Assembly (NCBI GenBank): GCA_031282325.1
Contig: JAITDY010000042.1
Span: 1-8,737, forward strand
Reading direction: 5' to 3'
DNA from: Lactobacillaceae bacterium
GTDB lineage: Bacteria; Bacillota; Bacilli; Lactobacillales; Lactobacillaceae
DNA: 8,737 nt
The translations under genes were made by a program, and so were the position numbers. Shown piece by piece: positions 1-7,439 of the stretch. The notes below the pieces were generated by a model. It had not been told where the DNA came from. It was given only the letters and a program-made list of their open reading frames with translations, and did no database searches. Position 1 is the first letter of the stretch, and each line of letters opens with the position of its first letter.

Positions 1-14
1 TCCGCCACTCGGGC
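1..14 (-). tRNA. tRNA-Leu, 5' end only (partial)
   Basis: Read on the minus strand, the last 14 bases are GCCCGAGTGGCGGA. This fits the start of a bacterial tRNA-Leu: acceptor strand GCCCGAG, the conserved U at position 8, then GGCGGA with the conserved A at position 14, matching the usual GCNNNNNTGGCGGA opening of leucine tRNAs. The rest of the gene, including the anticodon, lies outside the window, so the isoacceptor cannot be named. A near-consensus promoter sits at the right distance upstream (72-100), which supports the call. Only 14 bases are seen, so chance similarity is not fully excluded. Confidence 0.75.
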
Positions 15-71
15 ATATTATAAAAAATATTCATCTATTTTAGATTGATATCTTAAATAACTAACTTAGAT

Positions 72-100
72 ATTATAACTAATAAACTTTATCTTTGCAA
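72..100 (-). promoter_or_regulatory. Promoter for the tRNA-Leu gene
   Basis: On the minus strand there is a -35 box TTGCAA (100-95), a 17-nt spacer and a perfect -10 box TATAAT (77-72). Transcription would start near position 65, giving a leader of about 50 nt before the tRNA 5' end at 14. The promoter begins only 23 nt after the asp3 stop codon, so the tRNA is probably transcribed independently of the asp operon. Spacing and boxes are close to the housekeeping sigma-factor consensus. Confidence 0.75.
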
Positions 101-123
101 GCATCCTCATTTAAAAAATAATT

Positions 124-1254
124 CTATTTCTTTTTAAAAGGCCAAAATAATCGTGTTTTTTTGTTTTGCTTATCAAGCTGTTGTTGAATATATAATTCTT
201 TTGAATAATTGCTTTTTAAAGCATCATCAGCAATTGGTAACAGATTTAAACGTGAATTATAATCAACCATATAATTTTTTATATCTAATTTTGGATCTTG
301 AGATTGATAATAATAATTTATATTTGCTTGTTTTAAATCAATTTTTAAACTATCAAATTTTGCTAAACTTTGATAATAAAGAAACGGTTTTAATTTAAGA
401 AAATCATTTATATTGGAAAATACATCACTAGTTATTAATGACTCATTTTTATCGTCTTTTAATAACGAATAAAAATAAACAGCTGCAAAAGAAGATATGG
501 GTCCACTGCCTATAAATTGCAATTTTTTAAATTTTCCAGTTTTAATAAAATGATTAATTTCATCTAAGACAACTTTCTCATAGGCATTTTTATTTTTTAA
601 ATTTGAATATAATCCTGCCCCAACTCTCGTATCGGCAAAATACAATACTGAACCAGAAAGAGGTCCTACAATGTCGAGTGGAAAATTATTACGACCATAA
701 ACTGGTTCTGAAAAAACAATCCGTGCTGTTTGTTTGTGATTATCAGCCACAAAACTAAAGGTATGCAATTGATTAGCAAAATCTGAATAACTGTTATCAC
801 CTTGAATAAAATAACTTTTTTCATCTATTTCTGGTCGTAATTCTATTGAATTAAAAATAAAATCACCATCACCAAAACCAATTAACTCAATCTTATATGA
901 ACTAGCATTTAATGGGTAATTAAAAGTAAAAGTATCTAAATCGTGTTCTTCTACGATGATACGATTATGATCATCATTATAAACAGAAACAGATAAATAA
1001 GGTGTAATTCCATTCGTTTGTACATGACGCGTAATGCGATAAATATTACCCGGGATTAATTCTGGCAATTCAGGAACTCTTCTAATATTCCAGTTTGCTT
1101 CACTTGACCAACCAACTATTGTAGCGCCATTTGGATAAAAAGGATGGCGATAATGCACTTCATCAAGTGCTTTAAATTCTACTTCGGCTCCATATAAGGT
1201 ACCCATTTGCGTTTGATTAGTCCAATAAAATTGTTGCGGTTCTTTTAATTTCAT
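124..1254 (-). CDS. asp3: Accessory Sec system protein Asp3, long form with C-terminal Asp2-like domain
   Basis: Asp3 is the carbohydrate-binding-module-like member of the Asp1-Asp2-Asp3 complex, which helps modify SRR adhesins and hand them to SecA2/SecY2 at the cytoplasmic membrane face. The first 140 of 376 residues look like this family: an N-terminal FYWTNQTQMGTLYGA stretch, then Trp/Tyr-rich beta strands ending in FIFNSIELRPE (132-142). Classical Asp3 is roughly the length of this part alone. Residues 200-260 resemble the Asp2 hydrolase domain: FADTR (206-210) and IGSGPISSFAAVYF (248-261) match Asp2 FTDAR and VGYSLGSYPALFY with identical spacing. The position of the Asp2 nucleophile Ser is Gly251, so this domain is probably catalytically dead. 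The protein ends in a basic-aromatic tail (KKTRLFWPFKKK). The ATG overlaps the asp2 TGA by 4 nt, with AGGA at 1267-1264 as a rather distant RBS. The family call is good; the origin of the C-terminal domain is inferred. Confidence 0.8.
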   Translation of the reverse strand: MKLKEPQQFYWTNQTQMGTLYGAEVEFKALDEVHYRHPFYPNGATIVGWSSEANWNIRRVPELPELIPGNIYRITRHVQTNGITPYLSVSVYNDDHNRIIVEEHDLDTFTFNYPLNASSYKIELIGFGDGDFIFNSIELRPEIDEKSYFIQGDNSYSDFANQLHTFSFVADNHKQTARIVFSEPVYGRNNFPLDIVGPLSGSVLYFADTRVGAGLYSNLKNKNAYEKVVLDEINHFIKTGKFKKLQFIGSGPISSFAAVYFYSLLKDDKNESLITSDVFSNINDFLKLKPFLYYQSLAKFDSLKIDLKQANINYYYQSQDPKLDIKNYMVDYNSRLNLLPIADDALKSNYSKELYIQQQLDKQNKKTRLFWPFKKK

Positions 1255-2819
1255 TTAATTAAGTCCTGCTGCTTTTCTTCAACGATTCTTTTTAAATTAT
1301 CCATAATAAATTTAAACATTTCAGAAATTTTTTCAATATGGAATCCTTTTTCCTCTTCCCAAATAACTTTAGCATTATGTTTTTTAAAAAATTCTTGGAG
1401 TATTGGAAGTGAGACACCATCATATTCATCGCGATCCATAGTAAACAAATATGTTTCAGTTTTACTCCAATCAGCTTTTTCCAAAGTTTCCCATAAGCGA
1501 TTATTTAATCGTTGCGTATCCGAGGCATCCATTCTTCCAGTAAATAAACGCCGGATATCATAATTCCACTGAATTGCTGCGCCAACATTTTTGTCGGCCG
1601 TAAAAGTACCTAATTGAATAATTGGTTTTGCTGCAAAAACCACTGCTGGTTGTAATCCCAATTCTGCTAATTTTCCAGTATAAAATAAGGCTGGATACGA
1701 ACCTAACGAATAACCAACCATTATTAACTGTGAACCATCAATTTCTAATTCATCCAAAGCTTGTTTGATGCGGTTAGTGACTGCGTCTTCATATTCAGGT
1801 GTTCCAATAGTAAAAGCTCCACCTTGCGTTCTAGCATCGGTAAATAATAGATGTGGAACGCCCATTGATTCATAGGTACTCATTAATTCATACTTGTCAG
1901 TGTATAAACGTGAACCAGCAAAAGAAACAACCAATGGACCTTTTTTAACGCCCGGATTAAAGTAGGAAAGCATTTCGTTAACTCCATCGACATTTGTCCA
2001 TTCTCCTCCGGCAAGCAACATTCCCAATCCGTGCCTAGAACGACGGATATGAATATTTTTAAATTCGAAAGAGCCTTTCCCTTTTAGATAATATGTTAAT
2101 TGATAATCCGAATAAGAAATTCCAAAAGGAGTAAATTCATTAAGCTTCCGAAGATTTGATTGCGGAATCGATATTGTCTTAACGATTCCAGTTGCATTTT
2201 GATTATTATAAAAATCGATATCTAAACGAACTTCAATATCACCTTGGGACTCGTATTCCATCCAAATATAACTGCTATTAGCAGCTATATCACCAAAGTA
2301 CCTTCGCTGAACACCAACTTGAACGAATTGATCCCCAAAATCGCCGGTTATCACCGTAGAAAAACGGCCATTACGTTGCACTTTAGCTTGCAAATTTTTG
2401 TCAATTAAAAATCCATCTTCATCAAAACGCGCTTTAAAACCAAATTGGCTAAAATATAAATCATTGTGAATACGATTTATAACTTGAGAAGCTTCACTTG
2501 AATCACTAAAATCAAACGCGCGTCTTTTATCTAAAACAACCTGTGCTTTTGAGGTAGGTTTTCCGGTATAAATAATTTTGTATGCCGGCAATGTTGCAAT
2601 TACATCGGCTAAATCGATATCGATAATATCATTGCTAATCCAAATATAATGAAACGCTGAAATTTCTTTGTCTTCATTAAAATCGGCCAGTTTAAAATCT
2701 TCACTAGACATATGCATCCACTGATTTTCAAAATCAACAATACTACTAGTTAAATCAATATCGCCTACTTGGATCATTAAGGGCAGTTTTTTTGCTTCTT
2801 GTACTTGTAATTGAACCAT
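1251..2819 (-). CDS. asp2: Accessory Sec system protein Asp2 (SRR-adhesin O-acetyltransferase family)
   Basis: Asp2 has two known roles in streptococci: it O-acetylates GlcNAc on the SRR adhesin, and it works with Asp1 and Asp3 in accessory Sec export. The 522-residue length fits the family. Visible regions in order are an N-terminal domain of about 130 residues, a beta-rich carbohydrate-binding-like region (about 150-260, ending FEFKNIHIRRSRHG), and an alpha/beta-hydrolase domain (about 265-510). The hydrolase part has the nucleophile elbow VGYSLGSYPALFY with Ser371 in GxSxG, an acidic cluster MDRDEYDG (461-468; Asp462 is the likeliest triad acid by spacing) and His494 in GFHIE. The Ser-acid-His set therefore looks intact, so the enzyme is probably active. 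The ATG directly abuts the asp1 TAA, with AGGAG at 2830-2826, 6 nt upstream. No signal peptide or membrane segment is seen, in keeping with a cytosolic protein. Confidence 0.92.
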   Translation of the reverse strand: MVQLQVQEAKKLPLMIQVGDIDLTSSIVDFENQWMHMSSEDFKLADFNEDKEISAFHYIWISNDIIDIDLADVIATLPAYKIIYTGKPTSKAQVVLDKRRAFDFSDSSEASQVINRIHNDLYFSQFGFKARFDEDGFLIDKNLQAKVQRNGRFSTVITGDFGDQFVQVGVQRRYFGDIAANSSYIWMEYESQGDIEVRLDIDFYNNQNATGIVKTISIPQSNLRKLNEFTPFGISYSDYQLTYYLKGKGSFEFKNIHIRRSRHGLGMLLAGGEWTNVDGVNEMLSYFNPGVKKGPLVVSFAGSRLYTDKYELMSTYESMGVPHLLFTDARTQGGAFTIGTPEYEDAVTNRIKQALDELEIDGSQLIMVGYSLGSYPALFYTGKLAELGLQPAVVFAAKPIIQLGTFTADKNVGAAIQWNYDIRRLFTGRMDASDTQRLNNRLWETLEKADWSKTETYLFTMDRDEYDGVSLPILQEFFKKHNAKVIWEEEKGFHIEKISEMFKFIMDNLKRIVEEKQQDLIK

Positions 2820-4274
2820 TTATATCTCCTGATTAAAAACTTGATTCCATCTATTCATAACCTCAACACTTAAAAATCCTTTAACTGAAAACATTGCACG
2901 TTGACGCATTTGGACCCATTTTTTTACATCACTTGTAACTCCCAGTATATTTTCAGCCAAATTTTCATTTGTACTTTGAATATAGGAACCTTCTTCGCGA
3001 TTATATTCTGTTATTGTTAAAACGATTTGTGGCAATCCAGCCTCAAGAGTTTTAGACTGAATAAATTGATTGGGATACTTTGCCATGTCAACAACAATCC
3101 TCGATGAAGCAATTAATTTAACGATATTAGACTCGCTTTGATTAAAATCGATTTTTACTTTAGTTCGATGTTGAATATCGAATAAATTCATATTTTCTTG
3201 CGGAAATTCATTAATTGGCAATATCGTTAATGAAATTTCTTGATCAGAAGCCAGCATCTTATTAAATTGTTCAATTATCGCATTTTTATCTTCATCGCTT
3301 TGGCTTACCCACAAAATATTCTTTTTATCTTCTTGAGCGTCCAATGACAAATCATACATTTTAATATGCATCGGGTAGGGACTAATATCAATCACATGTT
3401 CTTTGAGATCTGGGTATAGATTTATTAATTCTGTTTTTTGTTTGGGATTTGGAACGATAATTTTATTATAAATATTTTTCCATTCCGCTATTTCGTCTGA
3501 ATTTATTTGCTGAATTAAATTATTAAAATTATTGAAGCTTAAATATTTAGAAATTTTTTGCAAGTTCGATTTTTTTATAATTTCGTGATTATCTTTTGAA
3601 TATTCAACTATTAATTCATTATTAATATTTTCAAGATCTGAAGACAAATTTAAAAGGTATTCTGTTTGCAAATCAACTAATGAAATAAATTTATTTTTGC
3701 CATTAAATTCATTTTCTAGAGTAATTTCTGATGATCTACCATCAACAATTTTATGATTCATAACAATTTGTTGGTCTGGAGCAAAATAAAGCTCTTCAGT
3801 TGGAGTAATTTGGTCGTCTGTATAAAATATTTTTCGACTCAAAAAGCCTCGATCATCAAATTCATAACGATGAGTTCTTCTGTTATTTTCATAAAAATCA
3901 ATAACATTTAAAAAACTATAGTCTTTTTTATGAAGCCAAACTTTTGCATATAATTCCACCTGATTTTTATAAACATAATAAAGTGGATCTCCTTCAATAA
4001 TTTTTAATCCCTTTGGCCAATTAAAATCGTTAATGTCAATTCTTTGTTCATCAACATATAGGGCTCTTTGCAAGGTATTAAACATAGAAAAAACTGGAGT
4101 ATTTTCTAAATCATTATCTTCTAGTTCCCTTTTTGTTTGGGAGGCAAAAGAAAGCGACAAGACAGACACTTTATCGCTAGATGCTTCGGTAAATAATTGA
4201 ATTTGTTTTACTGAATTATCAAATTCAGGGATTATAGGAACCGTGGAGTTCCATTTTGGAAGAACATAAATCAT
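2820..4274 (-). CDS. asp1: Accessory Sec system protein Asp1 (GT-B-like, non-catalytic)
   Basis: Asp1 has a glycosyltransferase-B-like fold and is required, with Asp2 and Asp3, for export of glycosylated SRR adhesins. I chose the start at 4274 (MIYVLPKWNS, 484 residues) over an in-frame ATG at 4325. Known Asp1 proteins begin with a short hydrophobic strand and a Trp (MFYFIPSW-like). AGGA lies 8 nt upstream of this ATG, and the longer start would overlap gtfB by 41 nt and add a lysine-rich leader. With this start, the EFDDRGF motif falls at residues 138-144, matching KYDxRGF at 139-145 in GtfA and GtfB. The C-terminal half has the Rossmann-like pattern NILWVSQSDE and a SSRIVVD strand followed by LEAGLPQIVL. 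The EX7E catalytic glutamates of GT4 enzymes are absent, so transferase activity is unlikely. The stop codon abuts the asp2 ATG. Confidence 0.88.
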   Translation of the reverse strand: MIYVLPKWNSTVPIIPEFDNSVKQIQLFTEASSDKVSVLSLSFASQTKRELEDNDLENTPVFSMFNTLQRALYVDEQRIDINDFNWPKGLKIIEGDPLYYVYKNQVELYAKVWLHKKDYSFLNVIDFYENNRRTHRYEFDDRGFLSRKIFYTDDQITPTEELYFAPDQQIVMNHKIVDGRSSEITLENEFNGKNKFISLVDLQTEYLLNLSSDLENINNELIVEYSKDNHEIIKKSNLQKISKYLSFNNFNNLIQQINSDEIAEWKNIYNKIIVPNPKQKTELINLYPDLKEHVIDISPYPMHIKMYDLSLDAQEDKKNILWVSQSDEDKNAIIEQFNKMLASDQEISLTILPINEFPQENMNLFDIQHRTKVKIDFNQSESNIVKLIASSRIVVDMAKYPNQFIQSKTLEAGLPQIVLTITEYNREEGSYIQSTNENLAENILGVTSDVKKWVQMRQRAMFSVKGFLSVEVMNRWNQVFNQEI

Positions 4275-4280
4275 AAATTT

Positions 4281-4286
4281 TTTCCT
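4281..4286 (-). promoter_or_regulatory. Ribosome binding site deciding the asp1 start
   Basis: AGGAAA on the minus strand overlaps the TAG stop codon of gtfB (4287-4285) and leaves 6 nt before the ATG at 4274 (8 nt counted from AGGA). This supports translation of asp1 from 4274 and suggests that ribosomes finishing gtfB re-initiate at asp1. It is weaker than the AGGAG sites of gtfA, gtfB and asp2. Confidence 0.6.
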
Positions 4287-5739
4287 ATTCTGGAATTTTT
4301 GTTTCAGAAGCTGCCTTTTGAGCAAGCTTTAATGCATTATTATCAATCAGGTATTTCTCAAAATTAGTTAAAATAAGATCAAAATTTTCATCAGCCAAGC
4401 CATTTTCTCCATTCAAAACCGAGTTAGCCATTCCGTTATTGCCATTAAATAAAACTGGAATACCTAATTCAATAGAACTAGTAATTGTATATGAAGCTCC
4501 TTGATCATCAGATAAATCAACTACCATCTGAGAATCCGAAGCAAATTTGGCAATTTGACGTGCTTCAGAAATTTCATTTAAAGGATTATAGGTAGCTTTA
4601 AACCACTCGTTTTTTTCTTCGACTGCGTTTTTCAAATTATCACCAAGTCCCCATTTACGAATAACATAGACATTAAATTTATTACCATTTTCGCGTTGAG
4701 TTTTAATTAAATCGTAAAGTTGCTTAAACTTCACATCATCATCATTTTTCCCGTGAACTAATAAGACAATTGAAGGATCATCATTTTTAAAAATTTCTGT
4801 TAGTGTAGTTGAGTCTTTTCTAGGTTTTTCATTATCGCCATGTAAAACCTTTATTTTATCAATAAATTCCGGGACAGCCTTTGCAACTGCTTTTTGGGTA
4901 ATTGGATTATCTACAATAATTTCATCAATATTTTGTTGTGAGGTTAATTGAGAAATTTGGGTTGGCTTGCCATCGCCTATTTTAAAATCATGGTTAACTA
5001 CAAGTATTTTTTTGGCATTAGGTAATTCGTTAAAAAACTCAGTAGCTCTTCCATTTGTTTCAAAGAAATATAAATTAGTAGATGAATCATTTTTAATTTC
5101 ATTTCGAATAAATTGTTCATTTAACGATACAATCCCATTTAATAACTGATCATTAAAATTATCATTAAATTTTCGAACTGATGAAATGTACCTGCTACCG
5201 TCTTCACCTACTGAATAATAGATTTGGAATTTTTCTTGACCCTTTGGATTATAAAAAGTTTCCGCATACCCCTTACCTTCTGATTGATATAAAGTTGAAG
5301 ACAAAAAACCGCGCCAATCATATTTATCTATTACAACATCTTGTCCATTGCGATCGCGATAATTAGCATTTTTTACGTATCGTTCAACCCCAACAATTGT
5401 TGGTTGATAATCCATTCGAACTCTTTCAATACTTCCATCTTGAACATTTGCATGATGATAGGTACCGAAAATCTCCATTTTTTTAGGGCTCGGTAATTCA
5501 TAATACCATCTCTGTTTGCCTTTAAAATTAGTTGATTCTTGGTAATATTCAAATAAATTAATAAAGTCATTCGGATCGATTAAATAACGTTCAATGAATG
5601 AATGGAGGGCTAAATGGTGATCTAATGAAATTATTTTTACTTCTTGCGATGAATTTTTAAAATACTGATAAAGAGCTAACAAGCGTTCTATTGGTGCTTC
5701 AATTTTTTCCGGTAAAGAATTAAATATTAGATAATTCAT
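4285..5739 (-). CDS. gtfB: SRR-adhesin glycosylation partner GtfB (non-catalytic glycosyltransferase-like subunit)
   Basis: GtfB forms a complex with GtfA and acts as its acceptor-binding and stabilising subunit in cytosolic O-glycosylation of the SRR adhesin. The 484 residues fit the family. The N-terminal half holds the extended beta-meander region, with VVIDKYDWRGFLSS (135-148) followed by YNPKGQEKFQIYY. The C-terminal half is Rossmann-like: VLLVHGKNDDD (325-335), MVVDLSDDQGASYT (395-408) and SSIELGIPVLFNG (411-423). Lining the last segment up with GtfA on its GTPIV/GIPVL strand puts Gln403 and Ser411 where GtfA has the two EX7E glutamates, so the catalytic motif is lost, as expected for GtfB. 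The start overlaps gtfA by 20 nt and has a strong AAGGAG at 5753-5748, inside the end of gtfA. Asp1 follows after 10 nt. Confidence 0.88.
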   Translation of the reverse strand: MNYLIFNSLPEKIEAPIERLLALYQYFKNSSQEVKIISLDHHLALHSFIERYLIDPNDFINLFEYYQESTNFKGKQRWYYELPSPKKMEIFGTYHHANVQDGSIERVRMDYQPTIVGVERYVKNANYRDRNGQDVVIDKYDWRGFLSSTLYQSEGKGYAETFYNPKGQEKFQIYYSVGEDGSRYISSVRKFNDNFNDQLLNGIVSLNEQFIRNEIKNDSSTNLYFFETNGRATEFFNELPNAKKILVVNHDFKIGDGKPTQISQLTSQQNIDEIIVDNPITQKAVAKAVPEFIDKIKVLHGDNEKPRKDSTTLTEIFKNDDPSIVLLVHGKNDDDVKFKQLYDLIKTQRENGNKFNVYVIRKWGLGDNLKNAVEEKNEWFKATYNPLNEISEARQIAKFASDSQMVVDLSDDQGASYTITSSIELGIPVLFNGNNGMANSVLNGENGLADENFDLILTNFEKYLIDNNALKLAQKAASETKIPE

Positions 5740-7336
5740 TTGTTAACTCCTTTTTTTGATTATCAAGCCATTGATTATAATCATCAATATAACTCTGCCA
5801 ACCTTGCCAAACATTTTCTTCAGTGTATCGTTGTCTATCTTGATAAGAACCTTCAATGTACTTATTTAAAGTATCCTCGTCGCGTAATATCTTTAAAATA
5901 GCTTGGGCATATTTTTTAATTGAATCTTTTTGGCCCATTGGAACTAATTCGCCTGAATGTCCTTTAACTACAATTTCCTTAGGTCCATATGGAACATCAT
6001 AAGCTACAATAGGTGTTCCAACCGCTTGGGCTTCCATCATTGTTAATCCAAAACCTTCATTATTACCGGCCGCAACAAACAATTGAGCATCGTAATAAGC
6101 CTGTGTAGGATCTATCGTATGTCCTTTCAGATGAACTGATTTTTGCATCTTTAAATCTTCAATTGTTTTTTCAAGATTTGTTCGGTCTGATCCAGTACCG
6201 TAAATATCTAAAGTCGCATCGGGAAATGTTTCTTGGACTATTTTTAAAGCTCGAATAATATGACTAATTTGTTTAATTGGATCTAATCTTGAAACAGTTA
6301 CTAATTGGTGTTTATTTCGTTGTGCAGCCGTTTTTTTAGGCAATTTTAAATGTTCCTCAGGAATAATACCAACAGGTACTAATTTCCATTTTTCATTTTC
6401 GCCCCAACGTTTGACCATTTTATTTAACTGTACTTTAGTTGGAGTAACTACAGAATTTACGTAATTATGAATATGCTGAAAACCATTATCATAATTATAA
6501 TTAGTTAGACCATTAGGCTTATTTTCATCTGATAAATGAGTTGAATGTAAGATAAATGACTTATATGACGGCGTTTCCATGTTAAATAATGACCAGCTGG
6601 AATTTAAACCTCTATCAACTAAAAAACTGTTAAACATGCCAAAAGCACGGTTGACATCATCTAAGAAAAAACGAAGTAATTCTTGTGGCCCATCAAAAAG
6701 ATAATCTTGTGGATCAGATTTCTTGATAGGTGATAATGTTTTTTTAAAATTAAGCAAACGAATTAAAACAGGTGCATCATCATCTAGACGATTCTTACCA
6801 ATAATTTCTTCCATTCGACGCTCGCCCTTTGGGGTATAATAAACTCTTGATTTGACAGTATTGTCTTTTCCATTTAAAAACCACTGTTCACGAAAAACCT
6901 TAAAGCCACGAGAATCGTATTTATCAATGGTATGAATTTTACCAATTGAATCATAAAAATTCACCCAACCCACATGTTTATAATCTACTTGGGTACGAAC
7001 CAAGATTCGTGTTGTATTGGAATCAGGGAAAGCAAAACGACGCAAATTTTCAGCCTTCTCTTCTATTTCAACCATTCCATCAGGAATTGGATAATCTTTT
7101 AATAAAAATTCCTTATATTTGATGTTTTGAGCATCCAAAAACCAATCATACATAGAAATAATTTCATCTTCTTTTTGATTATATTTTTGAATATTATCAT
7201 GCAATTCAGGAAAGTGTTCAAAAGAAAGCAATTTCGCAGGTTGCTTAAATTTGCGAAAAATTGCTAACCGGTTGAAAATAGCATGTTCAACTCCAGTATT
7301 TGTATAACCAATACCACTATTTATGAAAAAAAACAT
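5720..7336 (-). CDS. gtfA: SRR-adhesin O-glycosyltransferase GtfA, catalytic subunit (GT4)
   Basis: GtfA transfers the first sugar (GlcNAc from UDP-GlcNAc in characterised systems; sugar choice varies in lactobacilli) to Ser/Thr of the SRR adhesin before export. The 538 residues fit the family, though slightly long. The N-terminus INSGIGYTNTGVEHA (5-19) is the family signature of the nucleotide-sugar enzyme's first loop. A beta-meander domain (about 80-200) carries IDKYDSRGF (137-145). The C-terminal GT-B domain has VTVSRLDPIKQ (346-356, with Arg350 and Lys355 placed to contact phosphates), IYGTGSDR (378-385) and the EX7E motif EGFGLTMME (Glu427, Glu435) followed by VGTPIVAYDVPYGPKE. All expected catalytic residues are present. 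This is the first gene of the operon; its ATG has AGGAG 6 nt upstream. Eight T residues follow the ATG directly. Which sugar is used cannot be read from the sequence. Confidence 0.95.
   Translation of the reverse strand: MFFFINSGIGYTNTGVEHAIFNRLAIFRKFKQPAKLLSFEHFPELHDNIQKYNQKEDEIISMYDWFLDAQNIKYKEFLLKDYPIPDGMVEIEEKAENLRRFAFPDSNTTRILVRTQVDYKHVGWVNFYDSIGKIHTIDKYDSRGFKVFREQWFLNGKDNTVKSRVYYTPKGERRMEEIIGKNRLDDDAPVLIRLLNFKKTLSPIKKSDPQDYLFDGPQELLRFFLDDVNRAFGMFNSFLVDRGLNSSWSLFNMETPSYKSFILHSTHLSDENKPNGLTNYNYDNGFQHIHNYVNSVVTPTKVQLNKMVKRWGENEKWKLVPVGIIPEEHLKLPKKTAAQRNKHQLVTVSRLDPIKQISHIIRALKIVQETFPDATLDIYGTGSDRTNLEKTIEDLKMQKSVHLKGHTIDPTQAYYDAQLFVAAGNNEGFGLTMMEAQAVGTPIVAYDVPYGPKEIVVKGHSGELVPMGQKDSIKKYAQAILKILRDEDTLNKYIEGSYQDRQRYTEENVWQGWQSYIDDYNQWLDNQKKELTNELSNI
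5748..5753 (-). promoter_or_regulatory. Ribosome binding site for gtfB within the gtfA coding region
   Basis: AAGGAG on the minus strand lies 8 nt before the gtfB ATG and upstream of the gtfA stop codon. With the 20-nt overlap of the two genes, this favours coupled synthesis of the two subunits of one enzyme complex. Confidence 0.7.
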
Positions 7337-7341
7337 TATTT

Positions 7342-7347
7342 GCTCCT
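7342..7347 (-). promoter_or_regulatory. Ribosome binding site of gtfA
   Basis: AGGAGC on the minus strand leaves 5 nt before the ATG at 7336 (6 nt counted from AGGAG). It fixes the gtfA start, which also agrees with the conserved family N-terminus (FFFINSGIGYTN). Confidence 0.8.
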
Positions 7348-7363
7348 AAAAATTACTAATTTA

Positions 7364-7369
7364 ATTATA
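7364..7369 (-). promoter_or_regulatory. Possible -10 box of the gtfA-gtfB-asp1-asp2-asp3 operon
   Basis: A perfect TATAAT lies on the minus strand 27 nt upstream of the gtfA ATG, inside the 103-nt stretch between the adhesin terminator and gtfA. I see no good -35 hexamer 16-18 nt further upstream and no extended -10 TG, and the surroundings are AT-rich, so the match could be chance. A promoter is expected here because a strong terminator separates the operon from the adhesin gene. Confidence 0.4.
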
Positions 7370-7439
7370 TTAAATTGTCTCCAAGAATAGATACTTTTTA
7401 ATAACAAAATTTGATATTTGAGATTAAAATCCATTATGT

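Noticed and set aside
17..22. TATAAT on the minus strand just before the tRNA-Leu
   Set aside because: It lies only 2 nt from the tRNA 5' end, so transcription would start inside the tRNA. The TTGCAA-17-TATAAT pair further upstream is correctly placed.
29..70. Imperfect inverted repeat in the tRNA leader (TATCT...AGATA)
   Set aside because: The stem is about 5 bp, all AT but one pair, with no T-run, so it is too weak for a terminator or riboswitch.
153..398. Plus-strand 81-residue open frame opposite the asp3 3' end
   Set aside because: It is Leu/Asn/Tyr-rich and typical of antisense AT-rich DNA, has no convincing RBS, and lies entirely within asp3.
4275..4325. In-frame upstream ATG at 4325 extending Asp1 by 17 residues
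   Set aside because: The extension is lysine-rich and unlike Asp1 N-termini, overlaps gtfB by 41 nt, and shifts the FDDRGF motif away from its match with GtfA and GtfB. The ATG at 4274 has an AGGA at good spacing.
4967..5570. Small open frames on either strand within gtfB (4967-5149, 5181-5366, 5373-5570)
   Set aside because: All sit inside the well-supported gtfB frame with no RBS or conserved motif.
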